Part shown: positions 1-11,803 of the stretch, piece by piece | Position numbering within the stretch: the first letter of the stretch is position 1 | How the letters are laid out: every line of letters begins with the position of its first letter | Assembly (NCBI RefSeq): GCF_027595985.1 | Contig: NC_073312.1 | Location: 9,869,926-9,933,925, forward strand | DNA length: 64,000 nt | Origin: Sorex araneus | Lineage: Eukaryota; Chordata; Mammalia; Eulipotyphla; Soricidae | Direction: 5' to 3' | Position numbers and translations under genes: made by a program | Notes under the pieces: generated by a model | The model's input: only the letters and a program-made list of their open reading frames with translations | What the model was told of the DNA's origin: nothing | Databases searched by the model: none

Positions 1-129
1 GCCAGGCTCTGCCGTGTGAGTGGGATACTCTCGGTAGCTTGCCGGGCTCTCCGAGAGGGACGGAGGAATTGAACCCGGGTCGGCCGCGTGCAAGGCAAAC
101 GCCCTACCCGCTGTACTATCACTCCAGTC
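1..129 (-). mobile_element. SOR-like SINE, variant body, cut by window edge
   Basis: The tRNA-like head (70-129, reading GAACCCGGGTCGGCC to CACTCCAGTCC) matches the other SINE copies. The body at 1-66, with GATACTCTCGGTAGCTTGCC and GCTCTCCGAGAGGGACGGAG, does not match the standard body, so this is a different subfamily or a chimeric copy. Confidence 0.8.
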
Positions 130-139
130 CAAATAAAAA

Positions 140-1508
140 TTATTTTTAATAAATTGTAAAGGCTCTGAGTACCAATTGAGGTACTGAGGCCCCCACTGTG
201 AGGTTCTTCTCCAGAACTGACCCTCCCCTCCTCTTGAGACGGCTACCTTGTCCAAGGTCCCCTCTTCCCTGGGGCTCCAGAATATTGCCTCAGGGCATGG
301 TGGGGCCCACTGGGAGCTCAGCTACCAGGCTTCCCTGCCATGCTCCCTGCGGCCTCACCCCTCCAAAGGCTGCCTTCCAAGAACACCCCCCTGAGAGGTC
401 CTCCTCCCTCATTTCTGCCCCAGACCCAGCTCTCTGAGCCCCACTAGGTACACCCCAACCCATCTCATCTCATTCAGAAGAGAGAACGAGCTCAAAGATA
501 CTTCCCCACTAGGTTCTAGAATGTTCTCAGGGGGCCTCTTCCCGAGTCCTGTGCCAGCCCCAGCTTCAGTGAGGGCTTCCTTTTCAAGGTCCGACTGTGT
601 CCAGCATCTTGCCCTTCCTGCCCCCATCTTTTCCCCCATCAAGATCCTCAATTGCCCAGTGTCCACTTGCCAGGAGGCCCTGCCGGGGAGCCGGGTCTTG
701 GGACCCCCCTGCCCCCAACCTGGATGATCTCAGTTCCCGGCCTGCACTGCCCCCCTGTGTGCTGGCGGAGCTCCTTCCTTGGGACTCTCTTTAAAGAGGG
801 AGACGGATGGAGAGATGAGCTGGGGGCAGAAGCAACTCTTTCCTAGATGAGGCTGGTTGTGCCTCCGGAGAGGAAAACGCAGCTTATCCTCCTCCCAGGG
901 CGAGGGCAGAGAAGGATGAGGAGACCTTGTTCTTGCTGCCTTTCCTCCCCACTGCCCAAGACGGGGGCCCACCCTAGAGTAGCGTGCGTGCCTCCTGGGG
1001 GCACAGCGGTTTGGCACAAGACGCCCCCACACCTTGCAGGTATGGGACCTCCATGTCTTCAGCCCCACAGGGACCCCTCGCCTGTCTGTGCAGAGGTGGT
1101 GGGCACACGAGGAAAGGAGGGGTGTGTCCACACAACTTGCCGTTTCAGGGACCCCCACCCTGATGTCCTGATTGATAACACCCCTTTTGTGGATGAAGAA
1201 ACAGACCAGCTGGCTCCCACACTCCGACTCCTGCTGCCCGGGGGGAGAGCCGGAGGGGTCCGGGCGTGGAGAGAGAGAAGTTCCCACCGTTCACTCATTC
1301 AGTCAGGCCACTCCAGGGTGTACCTGTGCCAGCCAGTGCCCGGCTGCCACACTCTGCCCACACCGATTCTTTTTCCCCATGCCGGAAGCTCAGCCTCCCT
1401 GTGGCCAGCTGCCGGCAGCCTCCGGCACCCAGATAAGGAGCTCTAGTGGATGTGCTTCCGGCCCCACGCGTGCCGCTGGACTTCCAATGCACAGCCGACC
1501 ACAGCGGG
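140..1508. other. Unique intergenic DNA, no gene seen
   Basis: GC-rich single-copy-looking DNA about 17 kb past the EMX2 poly(A) site. The longest open frames lack any recognisable protein family and overlap each other on both strands. I see no repeat or clear regulatory motif. Confidence 0.6.
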
Positions 1509-2295
1509 AGTAACCTATTTTTTTTGGGGGGGGCAAATTTTTAAATAATTTTTATAATTTTTTTGTAATTTATTTATTTATTTTTTAATTAGTGAATCAC
1601 CATGGGGGTACAGATTTACACATTTTCGTGCTTGTGTTTCCCTCACACAATGTTCGAGAACCCATCCCTCCACCCATGTCCATTCTCCACCAGTGAACCC
1701 AGTATCCCTCCCACCCACCAAACCCATCCCCCCAACTCCACCCTGCTCTGTGGCAGGGAATTCCCTTTTGTTCTCTCTCTTTTTGGGGGTGCTGTGGTTT
1801 GCAATAGGGGTATTGAGTGGCCATCGTGTTCAGTCTCTAGTCGACTTTCAGCACACATCCATCTCCCTTCCCGAGCGGGATCTCCATCCACATTTGACTT
1901 GGTGTTCCCTTCTCTAACTGAGCTGCCTCTCAGGGGAGATTTTTTTTTTTTAATTTATTAGTGAATCATCATGAGGTACAGTTACAGACCTACTTCCATG
2001 CTTGCGTTTCAGTCATACAACGGTCGACTGCCCATCCCTCCACCAGTGCCCATTTTCCACCACCAGTGGTCCCAGCATCCCTCCCACCACCCCCACTCCA
2101 TCCCCTCCACCCCACCCCACCTCTGTGGCAGGGCATTCCCTTTTGCTCTCTCTCTCTCTCCTTTTGGGTGTTGTGGTTTGCAGTAGACATATTAAGTGCC
2201 CGTCATGTTCGGTCTATAGTCTATTTTCGGCCCGCATCTCCCATCCCGAGCAGGCCCTCCTAGTACCCTTTACTTGTTGGAAGTAATCTATTTTT
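1509..2295 (-). mobile_element. Tandem dimer of L1-like 3' ends flanked by a TSD
   Basis: Two copies of the same 3'-end sequence lie head to tail, 1523-1935 and 1940-2281, both with the A-tail to the left. Shared blocks include CCATCCCTCCACCAGTGCCC, a CTGTGGCAGGG(A/C)ATTCCC block and GTGGTTTGCA. The pair is bracketed by AGTAA(C/T)CTATTTTT at 1509-1522 and 2282-2295 (13 of 14 identical), which looks like the target-site duplication of a single insertion. Confidence 0.75.
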
Positions 2296-4140
2296 ACTGC
2301 ACCATTTATGTACGGCAGGGACAGCAGTGACAAGGGTTACTGCAGAGATGGAGACCAGGCCAGCAGGGCCCGGCTCCTCCCTCGAAGAGGATGCTCCATC
2401 CTCCATCTGTCAGTGCTGATGGGACCTAGTTTTCCATACAATTAGCATACAATTTCCATACAATTCCATACAACATACAATTAGCACGGGGCCTCTGGCT
2501 GGGAGCAGGCTGCTACGTGCAGGTAGACCAGGATGGCGCTTTCCCGTGGGCATCAGAGAGGCCTCTGGCCGGACCCCTAGCAGGAGGCTCCCCTGCTGCT
2601 CGGCGGAGGCCCAGCTGGGCGCTGTGTCCCCTTCTCTAGGGAGAAGTTGCTCTTAGCAGTGCACGTGGCGTGTGGTTCTGGGGCTGGAACCGGGCTCCGC
2701 CATGTCCCGGGCCCCTCCCCGAGAGATTTTCCCAGACCGGCATCCTGTTGGGGGTGAGGAAGTGATCATGTTTCTCCCTGTAAGCCTTTCCACCTGCCCC
2801 CCGAAACGGGACGCTTTCTGTTCCTTCCTCCTGAACGGCCTTCCATGCACCCCCCCCTTTCCGACCTAGGCCAGCCACTCGGCCCCGAGTCCCTGTGCCA
2901 CACAGGTGTGCTGGGCGCTCGCTTGCTTGCAGGCAGGTAAGTAGGATTTTGGTGCACAGCCAGTTCCGGGCACTGGATACGGGCACAAAGCCCCACCCCA
3001 GGGCACTGCCCCTGGCGTATTATCAGCTGCTCCTGAAACCCAATGCCCACCAGGCCAGGCAGCCAGGTGTGCCCCAAACAAGGCTATTTTTCCTCCCTAG
3101 AGACCCCCACCTCGTCTAGAGGGGGCTCGGGGGGCTGTTTCCAGCGGGCAGGGTTTCCCCAGCTCTGCCCGCTGGCAGGGTGAGCTTCCTTTCCTGCCTC
3201 CCTCCTTCTGAGACCCTGCGTCAGCCCCTGCTGTGCTCAGTCTTCCTGAGGGTGTTGACTCAAGGCTCTTCTCTCCCCCCTTCCTTCCTCTCTTCCTCAG
3301 CCCCCCTGGCTGCTGCCACCCCGGAGGGCTGGCCCTCCTCCCCGCGCCTGACTGCAGACAGGCCTGCTTGAGACCACGGGGCCCAAAGCTCTAGGCCCTG
3401 CTCTCTCGGGGACTGGCTGTGTATCCTTGGGCACGACTCTGAATTTCTGAGCCCAGGGTCCTCACAGGGGTAAGAGCAGACATGACGCCCGATGCCCCCT
3501 ACACAGGAAACACAGGAAGTAACCAGCCCGGCTGACCCAGAGACCATCGTGGAACCTTCCAGCAAGTCTGCATTTTCACTTCCTCGGCCTCGATTCTCAG
3601 TCAAAGGTTTCCCTGGAATTATTTTGACTGCACCTTTTTAATATTTTGATTATACTTAATTATGTTTAATTACATTGCCCATGAGTCACTTCAAATGATT
3701 GTTGAAATGAGGCAAGAAAGACACACAGAGACAGGCAGATAGCAGGACAGGTGACACAAGACGGAGACAGGGAGATGAGCAATGACAGAGAAGCTCTGAC
3801 CTGACCTGGGCACCAAGCACTAGCTGAGGGAGGCAGGGCCCAGCCCAGCTCCTGTGCCTTCTGCAGGCCCTTTGGGTTGACCCACAGGGTGGGAGGGGGA
3901 CGAACCTGGAAGCAGGATCTTCCCCTGCTACAGGATCTTCCCCTGAACAGGGAAGGGTCCCGAAAGGCTGGCTGGGAAATCCAGGTCAACTTCCTGAAGG
4001 TAGGGGAACTGGAGACTGCAGGAAAGGTGTGATGGAAGTGGAGGAGGATAGACGGGACCCCTTTAGAAGACCCACTGCGAGTGAGCAAACTAGCCGGGCA
4101 CTCAGAAGGAAGGAACACTCAGCAGAAAAACCCTCACTCC
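2296..4140. other. Unique intergenic DNA with a short CATACAA cluster
   Basis: GC-rich sequence with no supported gene. The one local structure is a group of five CATACAA words at 2435-2480. The stretch 3620-3680 is AT-rich. No SINE or L1 copy is evident. Confidence 0.6.
2433..2487. repeat. Five CATACAA words at near helical spacing
   Basis: CATACAA starts at 2435, 2446, 2457, 2467 and 2474, i.e. spacings of 11, 11, 10 and 7. Two of the units extend to CAATTAGCA, a homeodomain-type core, at the two ends of the cluster. Confidence 0.85.
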
Positions 4141-4144
4141 CCCA

Positions 4145-4830
4145 TAATGCATACATACACACGTGCACACACACGCACACTCAATCACACATACCCATGT
4201 AGATATACACGTTCATTCCACACACCAGATGTAGATATACACATTCATCACACACATGTAGATATACACATTCATCACATACCAGATACCCATACACAGC
4301 TATACACACACAAATCTTGGCATACACACCCAGATACACACATACAATACATTCTCACATGGCCATATACACTCAGACACATATAAACACATGTACATAC
4401 GCATATCCATGCAGGCACCAATATATGCATATCCACATACATGCCCTCATACAATATACAATCCATGCATACCCACACACACACTCACACTCATGTATAC
4501 ACCTATGCACACCCACTCACACAATATACCCCAGACACATACAGCCATGTACATACATACACCAATACACTCAAACATGCCCATATACAAACATACGCAT
4601 ACAACCTATAATACACAACCCCGTGAATGCCATATGCTTACACACATGCACATGCCCAACACACCCATATGTACACATATGTAAGGACACTGTACAATAC
4701 ATGTACATACTCACACACCCACAGACACTATATACCCACATATATGCACATATCCACACACCCATAGACACTATACATTGACATACATCCACACACCCAT
4801 AGACCCTCAGATACACACTCACCTTTTCCC
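4145..4830. repeat. Degenerate (CA)n/(ATACAC)n microsatellite, about 690 bp
   Basis: The stretch is made of CACA, TACACA and CATATACA words with frequent imperfections, so it is an old, interrupted array. His/Thr/Tyr-rich frames through it are by-products of the repeat. Confidence 0.92.
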
Positions 4831-5395
4831 TCACACACCCCTTTACGGAGCCATGGCTCTTAGGGGCCCACCCCCCACCCCTTCACATCCCCAGGGTCCC
4901 CCTCACCACCTGGAAGAGCTCCGAGACCCCTCTGGCCATGCCTACACCCAGGGCCTCTCAGGAGTGCCTTTGGCACCTTCTCCGAATCTCTGGGGGTGGG
5001 GCTCAGAAACTATGATGGAAGCTGGGGGTGGTGGTGGGAACAGACTACTCAGAGTCACTAGGACACCTCAGTGGAGGGTCTTGAGAGCAGAGATGCTTGC
5101 CTCACCGGCACAGGTGCCCCGCCTGGAGGTACACAGAGTAGAGTCCCCAGGAGAGGCTGGGACGGCTCAGGTGAGGCCTTCAAGGCCGTGCACAACCAGC
5201 CTGGCCCCCAGCAGTCTCTGCTAGCCCCCACCGGCCAGCCTGGACTCCACCACCCCTGCAGCGCCCCCACCCCACCCCCCACACACACCCCAGGCCAACC
5301 TGGTCCTCAGCCCGAGAGATCCATCTCAAGCCTTTCAGCATAGGCGGGACCAGGACGGGCGCTGCCTGGAAAGAAACAGGTCAGCAGACACCTTT
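4831..5395. other. Unique intergenic DNA, nothing recognised
   Basis: GC-rich sequence following the microsatellite. No gene, repeat family or regulatory motif stands out. Confidence 0.5.
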
Positions 5396-5399
5396 CCTA

Positions 5400-5800
5400 C
5401 TGTCCAGAAGGGACTGTTTGGGATCATTAATCAACACATCACCAACACCCAACACCGAGGGATTGCTCTATATCAGAAGACATATAATTAAGGAAACAAT
5501 AGCAGGCTTGTTGAATATTTTATTCTTAAAGATTGTTAATTATCTTTAGCACCCTGACACCTCCCAAGGTTCTCCCCAATCTGTAAAGATCAAACACGAG
5601 GCTACCAGGTAGCTCTCTACAGAGATCCGAGACGCAGCGGGCTGGGCTTGGAGGGGCCCCAGTGCCTCTGCTAGCTGGACCTGCCCACTGGGCGGAAGGG
5701 GAAGGGTTCTTGCAGCTGCAATGTTATACTCACTAGAGCTTAATTACACCCTCCCCTCAGCACCTCATTTGCTTAGGGTGCAACTATGCTACTGCGGGTG
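5400..5800. promoter_or_regulatory. Candidate regulatory element with TAAT cores
   Basis: In GC-rich surroundings, 5425-5560 is sharply AT-rich and non-repetitive, with ATTAATC, ATAATTAAGG, an AACAAT SOX-type word and GTTAATTATC. A second part at 5710-5790 has CAGCTG, GCTTAATTACA and CATTTGC. Such clusters are typical of developmental enhancers. Conservation was not tested. Confidence 0.4.
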
Positions 5801-6325
5801 TAGTGACTTGCCCAGGACACAACTGTGCAGCTGAGCTGGAGAGATGTGAGCCACACTTAGGTCTTCTCAGACAAGCTGCAGCCGGTGGCTGTGGTCTCTG
5901 GGCCCAGCCCCCTGCAGGTGGGAAGAGATCAGCAGCCTCAATCCAGCAGCCTGAGCACCCCAAGCCTCAGAAAAGCCCAAATGGTAGGCTCGGAGAGGGG
6001 CCAGCAGGACCTGCCAGGAGGCTGCCTCTGACCCTAAGGAAGAGGCCCCCGTGTGGGAACACCCAGTCCATATTGGGGTGTGCAGGAGAAGTCACGGACC
6101 ACAAGAGAGCAAAGGTCAGGAACAGAACCCCTCCTGAGACCCTGGAGTTCCACTGCTCTAGCAAGACCCCTTTAGAACATCAAGATCTATGACCCTACAA
6201 GAGATGTCACCCCCATTCCTCCACAGTGGGAAGAGGGGACCATTTGCACCTCCTTCGCTAGGCCTCCCCCCACTCACACCAGATCATACTAGGGTGCGTC
6301 TGCTCACAGCAGAGCATTGTCTCAT
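5801..6325. other. Unique intergenic DNA, nothing recognised
   Basis: Moderately GC-rich, no repeat match and no credible coding frame. Confidence 0.5.
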
Positions 6326-6440
6326 GGAGAGGAGGAGGAGGAGGAGGAGGAGGAGGAGGAGGAGGAGGAGGAGGAGGAGGAAGAGGAGGAGGAGGAGGAG
6401 GAGGAGAAGGAGGAGGAGGGGGAGGAGGAGGAGGAGGAGT
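6326..6440. repeat. (GGA)n purine microsatellite
   Basis: About 115 bases of almost pure GGA/GAG triplets with a few AGA and GGGG interruptions. It can form triplex or quadruplex structures. Poly-Arg and poly-Leu frames across it are artefacts. Confidence 0.95.
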
Positions 6441-6624
6441 TGCCCAGGACCTGTGCTTAAGCTTTGCAAAGACTCCTATGATGAATCCACCTGAAAACTG
6501 TTACTAGCGAAGAGAGAGATTGTCTGAACTTTATATCTGAGCTGCCTGCTAGAGGGTTGGGGGGGGGGGCAGAGGGCACAGAGGGGGCCCACAAATGGCC
6601 TTGAAGGGATCATGTGTATTTATA

Positions 6625-6918
6625 TGCTAGTGTTGCTGTAACAAAGCGCCACAGGCAGGGGTGTTGGACAACTTTTATTTCCTCCCAGCTCCAGAGGCTG
6701 ATCCAAGGTCCAGGAATCCAGGAATTCCTGCTGGGAGTCAGCAGGGAAGGAAGAACGTGCTTCGGACCCCATTCTGCCTCACTGATGCTCCTCTTCTTGC
6801 CGTCTCCGGATCATCTTCCTTCTAAGTGTGTGTCCAAGCAGCCCCTCTTGGTAAGAATCCCAGTCCCACTAGATTAGGGCTCACCTAAATGACCTCTTTT
6901 TTTTTTTTTTTTTTTTTG
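6625..6918. mobile_element. Old mammalian interspersed repeat (family not named)
   Basis: The word order GCTGTAACAAAGCGCCACAG, CTTTTATTTCCTCCCAGCTC, GAGGCTGATCCAAGGTCCAGG, and finally ATTAGGGCTCACCTAAATGACCTC, follows a very common mammal-wide repeat I recognise by eye but will not assign to a family. A T-run follows at about 6897-6917. Confidence 0.55.
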
Positions 6919-7635
6919 CCCCTGGAAAGGTCCAACGCCAAATGCTGGGACTTAGGACTTCAACATAAAAAGCAGTGGATTTCACTCACCCAATAACTGT
7001 CAAAGATGGGAGAATACACCCAGCCTTCTACTGCTATTGAGCTTTCAGTATTTTCATAACACTAGGAGGGGACACACAGGGACACGAGTATCAGACAACA
7101 ATGTCACCAGGTAAACGCTAGTGAGACTTGTTCTGCAGACTGCAAAGGAAATCCTCAAATTTGGTGCTTTTACAAAATAAATATGGCAATTTGGGGAGAA
7201 AGTGAGTTTCTCCACTAAAGACACAGCCAAGCCCAAGTCGCATGTCTGACAGGTGTCTGTAGAATCCCTTCTCTGCCGGGATGCTGGACTGGCCGGACTC
7301 TGCCCAACTCATGGATGGGAACCAAAGCCAGTGGCATCTTGCACTGCTTCACAGAAGAGCCGTGGCCAAAACAGCATGGAAGAGGGGTGTCCTCTTCTCC
7401 TTAGCACCAGAGGGCATTACCTGGATCCGCTCTGAGAACCCACCAGGCATGACTAAAATGTCCCACCCAAAGGGGAGAAATTCAGTGCCAAGGAGTCAAG
7501 ATCAGTCATGGAGTCCAGAAAGTCCAGAAAGCTCTCAAGTACCCTGGCATGTATGTGATTCTTTCCCTGTGAGTGTTCACGTGCATTGGTTCAGATGGTT
7601 TGGTCATTGAACATTTACATTATCTTTAAGTAGCT
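6919..7635. other. Unique intergenic DNA, nothing recognised
   Basis: Mixed composition, no repeat or gene recognised. Confidence 0.45.
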
Positions 7636-8235
7636 CCCGTTTTTTAAAAATTTTATTACAAAGTTATTCATAGTTGGGTTTTTGGCATACAATGTTCCAT
7701 CAGTGATCCCACCAGAAGTGTCAACTTCTCTCCACCAGTGTCCCCAGGTTCCCTCCCCTACCCCTCACCCCAGACCCAGCCTGCCATCTTGTCAGGCACC
7801 TTTTTTAAAGTTGGTGATTAAAGTTTGGGCCTTGAGATTTCAGTGTTGATAACTCTTGTTTGGATACATAACTCTACTATTCCTTAGCACCACCAATGTA
7901 CCTGGGTCCTCTTGACCCCTGCCTGTTGCTTCTCATTTATCGCTTCCCTCCCCTTTCCCTTCACCCTATTTCTCTCCTTCTCCCTATCTTCTGGAGCCAA
8001 GAGTGATCTGGGCATCCCCACGCCCCCTTAAACCATTGTATTTCCTCGCCCCTTTATTCTAAGTACCACATACAAGTGGTATCATCCTGCTTTTGTCCTT
8101 TTCCTTCTGCTGATCCCTCTCATTTTAGAGTGAGAAATAAGTCTGATTATTTTGAACCATCCTAAGGAAATTTATTTTCTACTCCCCTATCGGCGGATAC
8201 TTAGACCACTTCAATATTTCCCTGGAGCAAATAAT
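7636..8235 (-). mobile_element. L1 3'UTR fragment (older relative of the shrew L1 3' end)
   Basis: Read on the minus strand, this shows the general order of a mammalian L1 3' region: the block around 8165-8215 corresponds to the 'counted on the fly' 3'UTR core (ATTCCCCTAT...GACATTTAG type on the plus strand), 8060-8100 resembles the AAGTGGTATCATCCTG block, and 7700-7760 has the CTCCACCAGTGTCCCC block shared with the younger copies, ending in a T-run (A-tail) at 7640. Confidence 0.65.
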
Positions 8236-8319
8236 GACTAATAACTAATCTCATCCATATGTCACTTCATATATGAAAGTGAGTGTGTTTGTGGAATAAA
8301 TGCTTAAAAGAGGAAGTAA

Positions 8320-8455
8320 GCGGGCTGGAGAGATAGTACAGCGAGTAAGGCACTTGTCTGGCAGGTGGCCCTCTGGGGTTTGATCCCTGGCATCCCATGT
8401 GGTCCCTCATGCAAACTGGGAGTGATTCCTGAGTGCAGAGCCAGTGGCCAGAAAA

Positions 8456-8486
<31 letters not shown>

Positions 8487-8490
8487 ATGG
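8320..8490 (+). mobile_element. SOR-like SINE with (AAAT)n tail
   Basis: Starts CGGGCTGGAGAGATAGTACAGCG, with a degenerate middle, and ends in about eight AAAT units (8454-8487), a microsatellite grown from the A-tail. Confidence 0.85.
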
Positions 8491-8754
8491 AAAGGATAGA
8501 GTGAGGGAATAGAAAGGGAGGGAGAGAAGGAGGAGGGAAGGAGGGACACAGAGAGGAAGCCAGGCTCAGGGGAACAACAGATTGATATGGAGCCAGGAGG
8601 GTACAACTCACAATCAGGCAGCAGCTTAAAAAGTACCAGGTAGAGATAAGGTGCCTATTTTGGTTCTAATGGGAGCAGGGGTTCACAAGTGAAGATCAGG
8701 AGATCTGGGGGCCTCTCCCAGAGATTCTTCATTGGTGCAAGGAGACCTCCAAGT

Positions 8755-8862
8755 TACACCCAGCAATGCTCAGAGGGCTCAGAGGTGCTGAAGGTTGAAA
8801 TAGAGTGGGCTGTGTGCCAGGAAAGCACCTGAGCCCCCATCCCCGTAATATCTCTCCAACCT
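8755..8862 (-). mobile_element. Degenerate SOR-like SINE fragment
   Basis: Has TTACACCCAGCAATGCTCAG and ends ATATCTCTCCAACC, the reverse complement of a SINE head. The centre is strongly diverged. Confidence 0.55.
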
Positions 8863-8989
8863 TCTCATTTTCCCCCAATAATCCTCCGGCTTGGTTCTTT
8901 TGACTGAACAGGAGAAAGCAAATGGGATGGGGGTGGGGGTGGGGGTGTTGCTCCTCTCCCTCCCGTGGTTCTTTACTTCTCTTTATTTT

Positions 8990-9151
8990 TTCTTTTTTAG
9001 CTTTTTAGGTCATGGCCAGCAATGCTCTGGGTTACTCCTGGCTCTGCACTCAGAAATTACTCGGGGGATGATATGGGATGCCAGGGATCAAATCTGGGTC
9101 AGCTGCATGCAAGGCAAATGCCCCCTCCGCTGTACTTATCACTCAGACCCC
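8990..9151 (-). mobile_element. SOR-like SINE
   Basis: T-rich tail, then GGTCATGGCCAGCAATGCTC, GGCTCTGCACTCAGAAATTAC, and a head ending TACTTATCACTCAGACCCC. Confidence 0.9.
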
Positions 9152-9960
9152 AACCTCCTCCGTATGGTTCTGCACTGAAAAAGGCCAGCAGGACAGGGCC
9201 GGGAAGCAGTGGCCAGCACCAGGAAGAGGCCACAGGCTGTTGCATGCCCACTGGGCACCAGCAGTGTCTGTGTGAGGGGACAGCCTGGCTCTCCTCCTGT
9301 CCACCAACTGGTTAAAGACCTGGAATAGAGGCTGGGGAGCAAAGCAAGTTTCAGACAAAAGTCACTGGACCCGGATGTGCCCCCCACCCTTACCCCAGAC
9401 CCCCAGGCCCCTGGATGTGCCTAACCCCTCTCCCCTGGTTAGGAATCAAGGGAGACAGCTAGACTAGAGTTTCCCACACTTCTTTGGCTTATTGCCCCCT
9501 TCTCAGAAAAAAAAAATGACTCAGCGTCTCCCTGGAAATCAACCTTCTTGAGATGAACAAACGGGAAACAGCTCCTCCCAGTTGTGCCAGAGGCCACTGT
9601 CACCCCAAGATCATTCCAGCACGCACACCCCACCCGGGAGGTGGGAGCACCCACTTCGGGGAAAGTCTGCTTTAGATTTCTTCCTGCAAGATGCTGCACT
9701 TGCCCCGAGGAAACCTGCTCAGACGCAGCCACTACATCACCCTTCACAAGGGCCTCATCACGCTCCCCTCACACATGCCTTACCACTCTCTCTACAAGGG
9801 CCTAAGCAGCGTACTACTTCCCCTCCCCTCCTCAACTCTCCCCCTAGCACGTGCTCAATAAAATCTCCTCTCAGCTGGGAACATTTGATGCGTATGTATC
9901 TGTGTGTGTGTGTTGTGTGTGTGTTGGGAGGGTGGGGTCATTGTGTGAATCACTGGGGAA
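9152..9960. other. Unique intergenic DNA, nothing recognised
   Basis: A short GT-rich run at 9901-9925 is the only structure. No credible gene. Confidence 0.45.
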
Positions 9961-9965
9961 TCTCT

Positions 9966-10130
9966 CTGGGGCTGGGGAACTGGCTCCAAGGGCTATTGAA
10001 GAGTGCGAGCTTTGTGTGCCAGAGAGCTGGCTTTAACCTTCTGGCACCACTGGAATAATCCCCAAACACTGAACAGTGCTCCTGGGCACTGTTGGGCATG
10101 TCCCCAAACCCCAAAAAGAATAACAAAAAA
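9966..10130 (+). mobile_element. Degenerate SOR-like SINE
   Basis: GGGGCTGGGGAACTGGCTC head and a tail of ACTGTTGGGCATGTCCCCAAACCCCAAAAAG give the SINE plan at low identity. Confidence 0.5.
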
Positions 10131-10637
10131 GCATTTCAATAAGGCATTCCAGCTTGAGGAAACATCAGCATCATTCATTCCCCACCCCCCACCCCCAAAA
10201 CTAGGTCCCGAGAGCTGTGTAAGTCTCAGCTGTGCTACCCTCTGACAAGCAGGAAAGGAGACATGAGAACCAACATGGCTTCAAGGCCTCAGCTAGCGGC
10301 CTCCCACCTGAAGGGAGGGACTGCCGGGCCCTGGGGTGTCTTGGAGACCCACTGAAGCCACTTAGGGGCATTTCAACGGCACTGTGGACTGGGCATCCCG
10401 GGCAGACGCCTTCTCCCCCACTTACAGGGCTCCCAGGGACCCACAGTCATGCACACACAGGCCCTTGCAGGCTCTCACCGATGCACACAAGCCAATGTTC
10501 ACGTGTGTGCACCCTCAGCTCCTCCCTCCCTCATAGGCATAGGCACAAAGGTCCTCCTGGTCCCCAGGGCCCAGCACAGAGTTCAGGAGCTTTGTGGCTG
10601 CTGTTTCCCAAAGCTCCAGGCTCAGAAGGGGCAGCAG
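10131..10637. other. Unique intergenic DNA, nothing recognised
   Basis: GC-rich sequence leading into the ACACAT array. No gene supported. Confidence 0.45.
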
Positions 10638-11048
10638 ACACACACACACACATACACACACATACACACATACACACACATACATACACACATATACACA
10701 CATACATACATACACACATACACACGTATACACACATACACACACATACACACATATACACACATACACACACATACATACACACATATACACACATACA
10801 CACACATACATACACACATATACACACATACACATACTCACACACATACAAACACATACATACACACATACACACATATACACATATACACACATACACA
10901 CGTACACATACTCACACACACATACAAATACACATATACACACACATACACACATACACATACATACACACATACACATACTCACACACACATACAAACA
11001 CACATACAAACACACATACACACATACATACACACACACACACACCCC
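10638..11048. repeat. (ACACAT)n / (CA)n microsatellite, about 410 bp
   Basis: Nearly uninterrupted ACACAT, ACATAT and CACA units. It resembles the 4.1-4.8 kb array but is far more regular, so it is younger or still expanding. Open frames through it in several phases encode only His/Thr/Tyr/Ile and are not genes. Confidence 0.95.
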
Positions 11049-11803
11049 ACCAGCCAAGAGTACATGCAGGACTGCTCAGAAGGAAACAGATTCATTTGCA
11101 AGAGCACCTGCCAAGGTGTCCCTCCAACACCCAGATCCCCGCCCTGAGCTCCCGTGTGTGGGGGTCCAGCTGCATGCTACAGGAGAGACGGGGCTAGGCG
11201 GGGGCTTCACAGAAATCCAGCTCATGGCTCCCTCCGCAAGCCACGGGAAACCAGCCTCCCCCACTCTTCCCCCCACACACGGGCTCTCCTCAGCCCCCAG
11301 ACGGGCTCTGGAGGTGATGCCCGGCCACCACTGTGGTGTGCACACTTCGCTCCTGGCGTGTGAGCCGCTCGCTCCAAGGGACCTGACACACAGGCACAGC
11401 CAGGCACACTCAAACGCCTGCAGCCACCAGCACCTGAGCCCCAGAACCAAGCTCAGCACAAACTCTCCCTGAGGCAGAGCTGTTTGCTTCGGGGAAGGCA
11501 CCTGCCTCGCACACAGCTGGCCCTTGTTTGAGGCTCGGCAGGACCTGGTCCCCCTGAGCACAGGGCTAGGAGGAAGCCCTTCCTGTCGCAGCACGGCTGG
11601 GCGTGCCCTGCCCCCAAACAAATGACAACTCTCTTCCTTCCCAGTTTCCATCCCAGGTACCCAGGCAGGAACTCAGCTTGACTTTGGTCTAAGCTGACAA
11701 GACCTGGAGTCCCCAGGCCAGGCCCTGGGCCCCACAGGAAGAGTCTTGGGGCAGGGGGGACCCAGAAACTTGGCTCAGGACCAGGACCAGCAGGTGCCCC
11801 TAA
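11049..11803. other. Intergenic DNA with a possible decayed SINE
   Basis: GC-rich, no gene. At 11470-11620 the order AAGGCACCTGCCTCGCACAC, TTGAGGCTCGGCAGGACC, CCCTGAGCACAGGG and GGGCGTGCCCTGCCCCCAAAC suggests a very old plus-strand SINE, at low confidence. Confidence 0.4.

Noticed and set aside
4081-4834. Several His/Tyr/Thr or Cys/Val-rich open frames
   Set aside because: They are translations of the degenerate CA array.
5803-6192. Plus-strand open frame of about 129 codons
   Set aside because: No similarity to a known protein family, no promoter or splice support, and intergenic context.
6189-6494. Poly-Arg (plus) and poly-Leu (minus) open frames
   Set aside because: Products of the (GGA)n tract.
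10638-11048. Regularly spaced short repeats that could suggest a CRISPR array
   Set aside because: There are no unique spacers, and the DNA is mammalian; it is a microsatellite.
10232-11197. Long plus-strand open frame rich in His, Thr and Tyr, with similar frames in other phases and on the minus strand
   Set aside because: It is the (ACACAT)n microsatellite read in frame; no start context, splice logic or domain.
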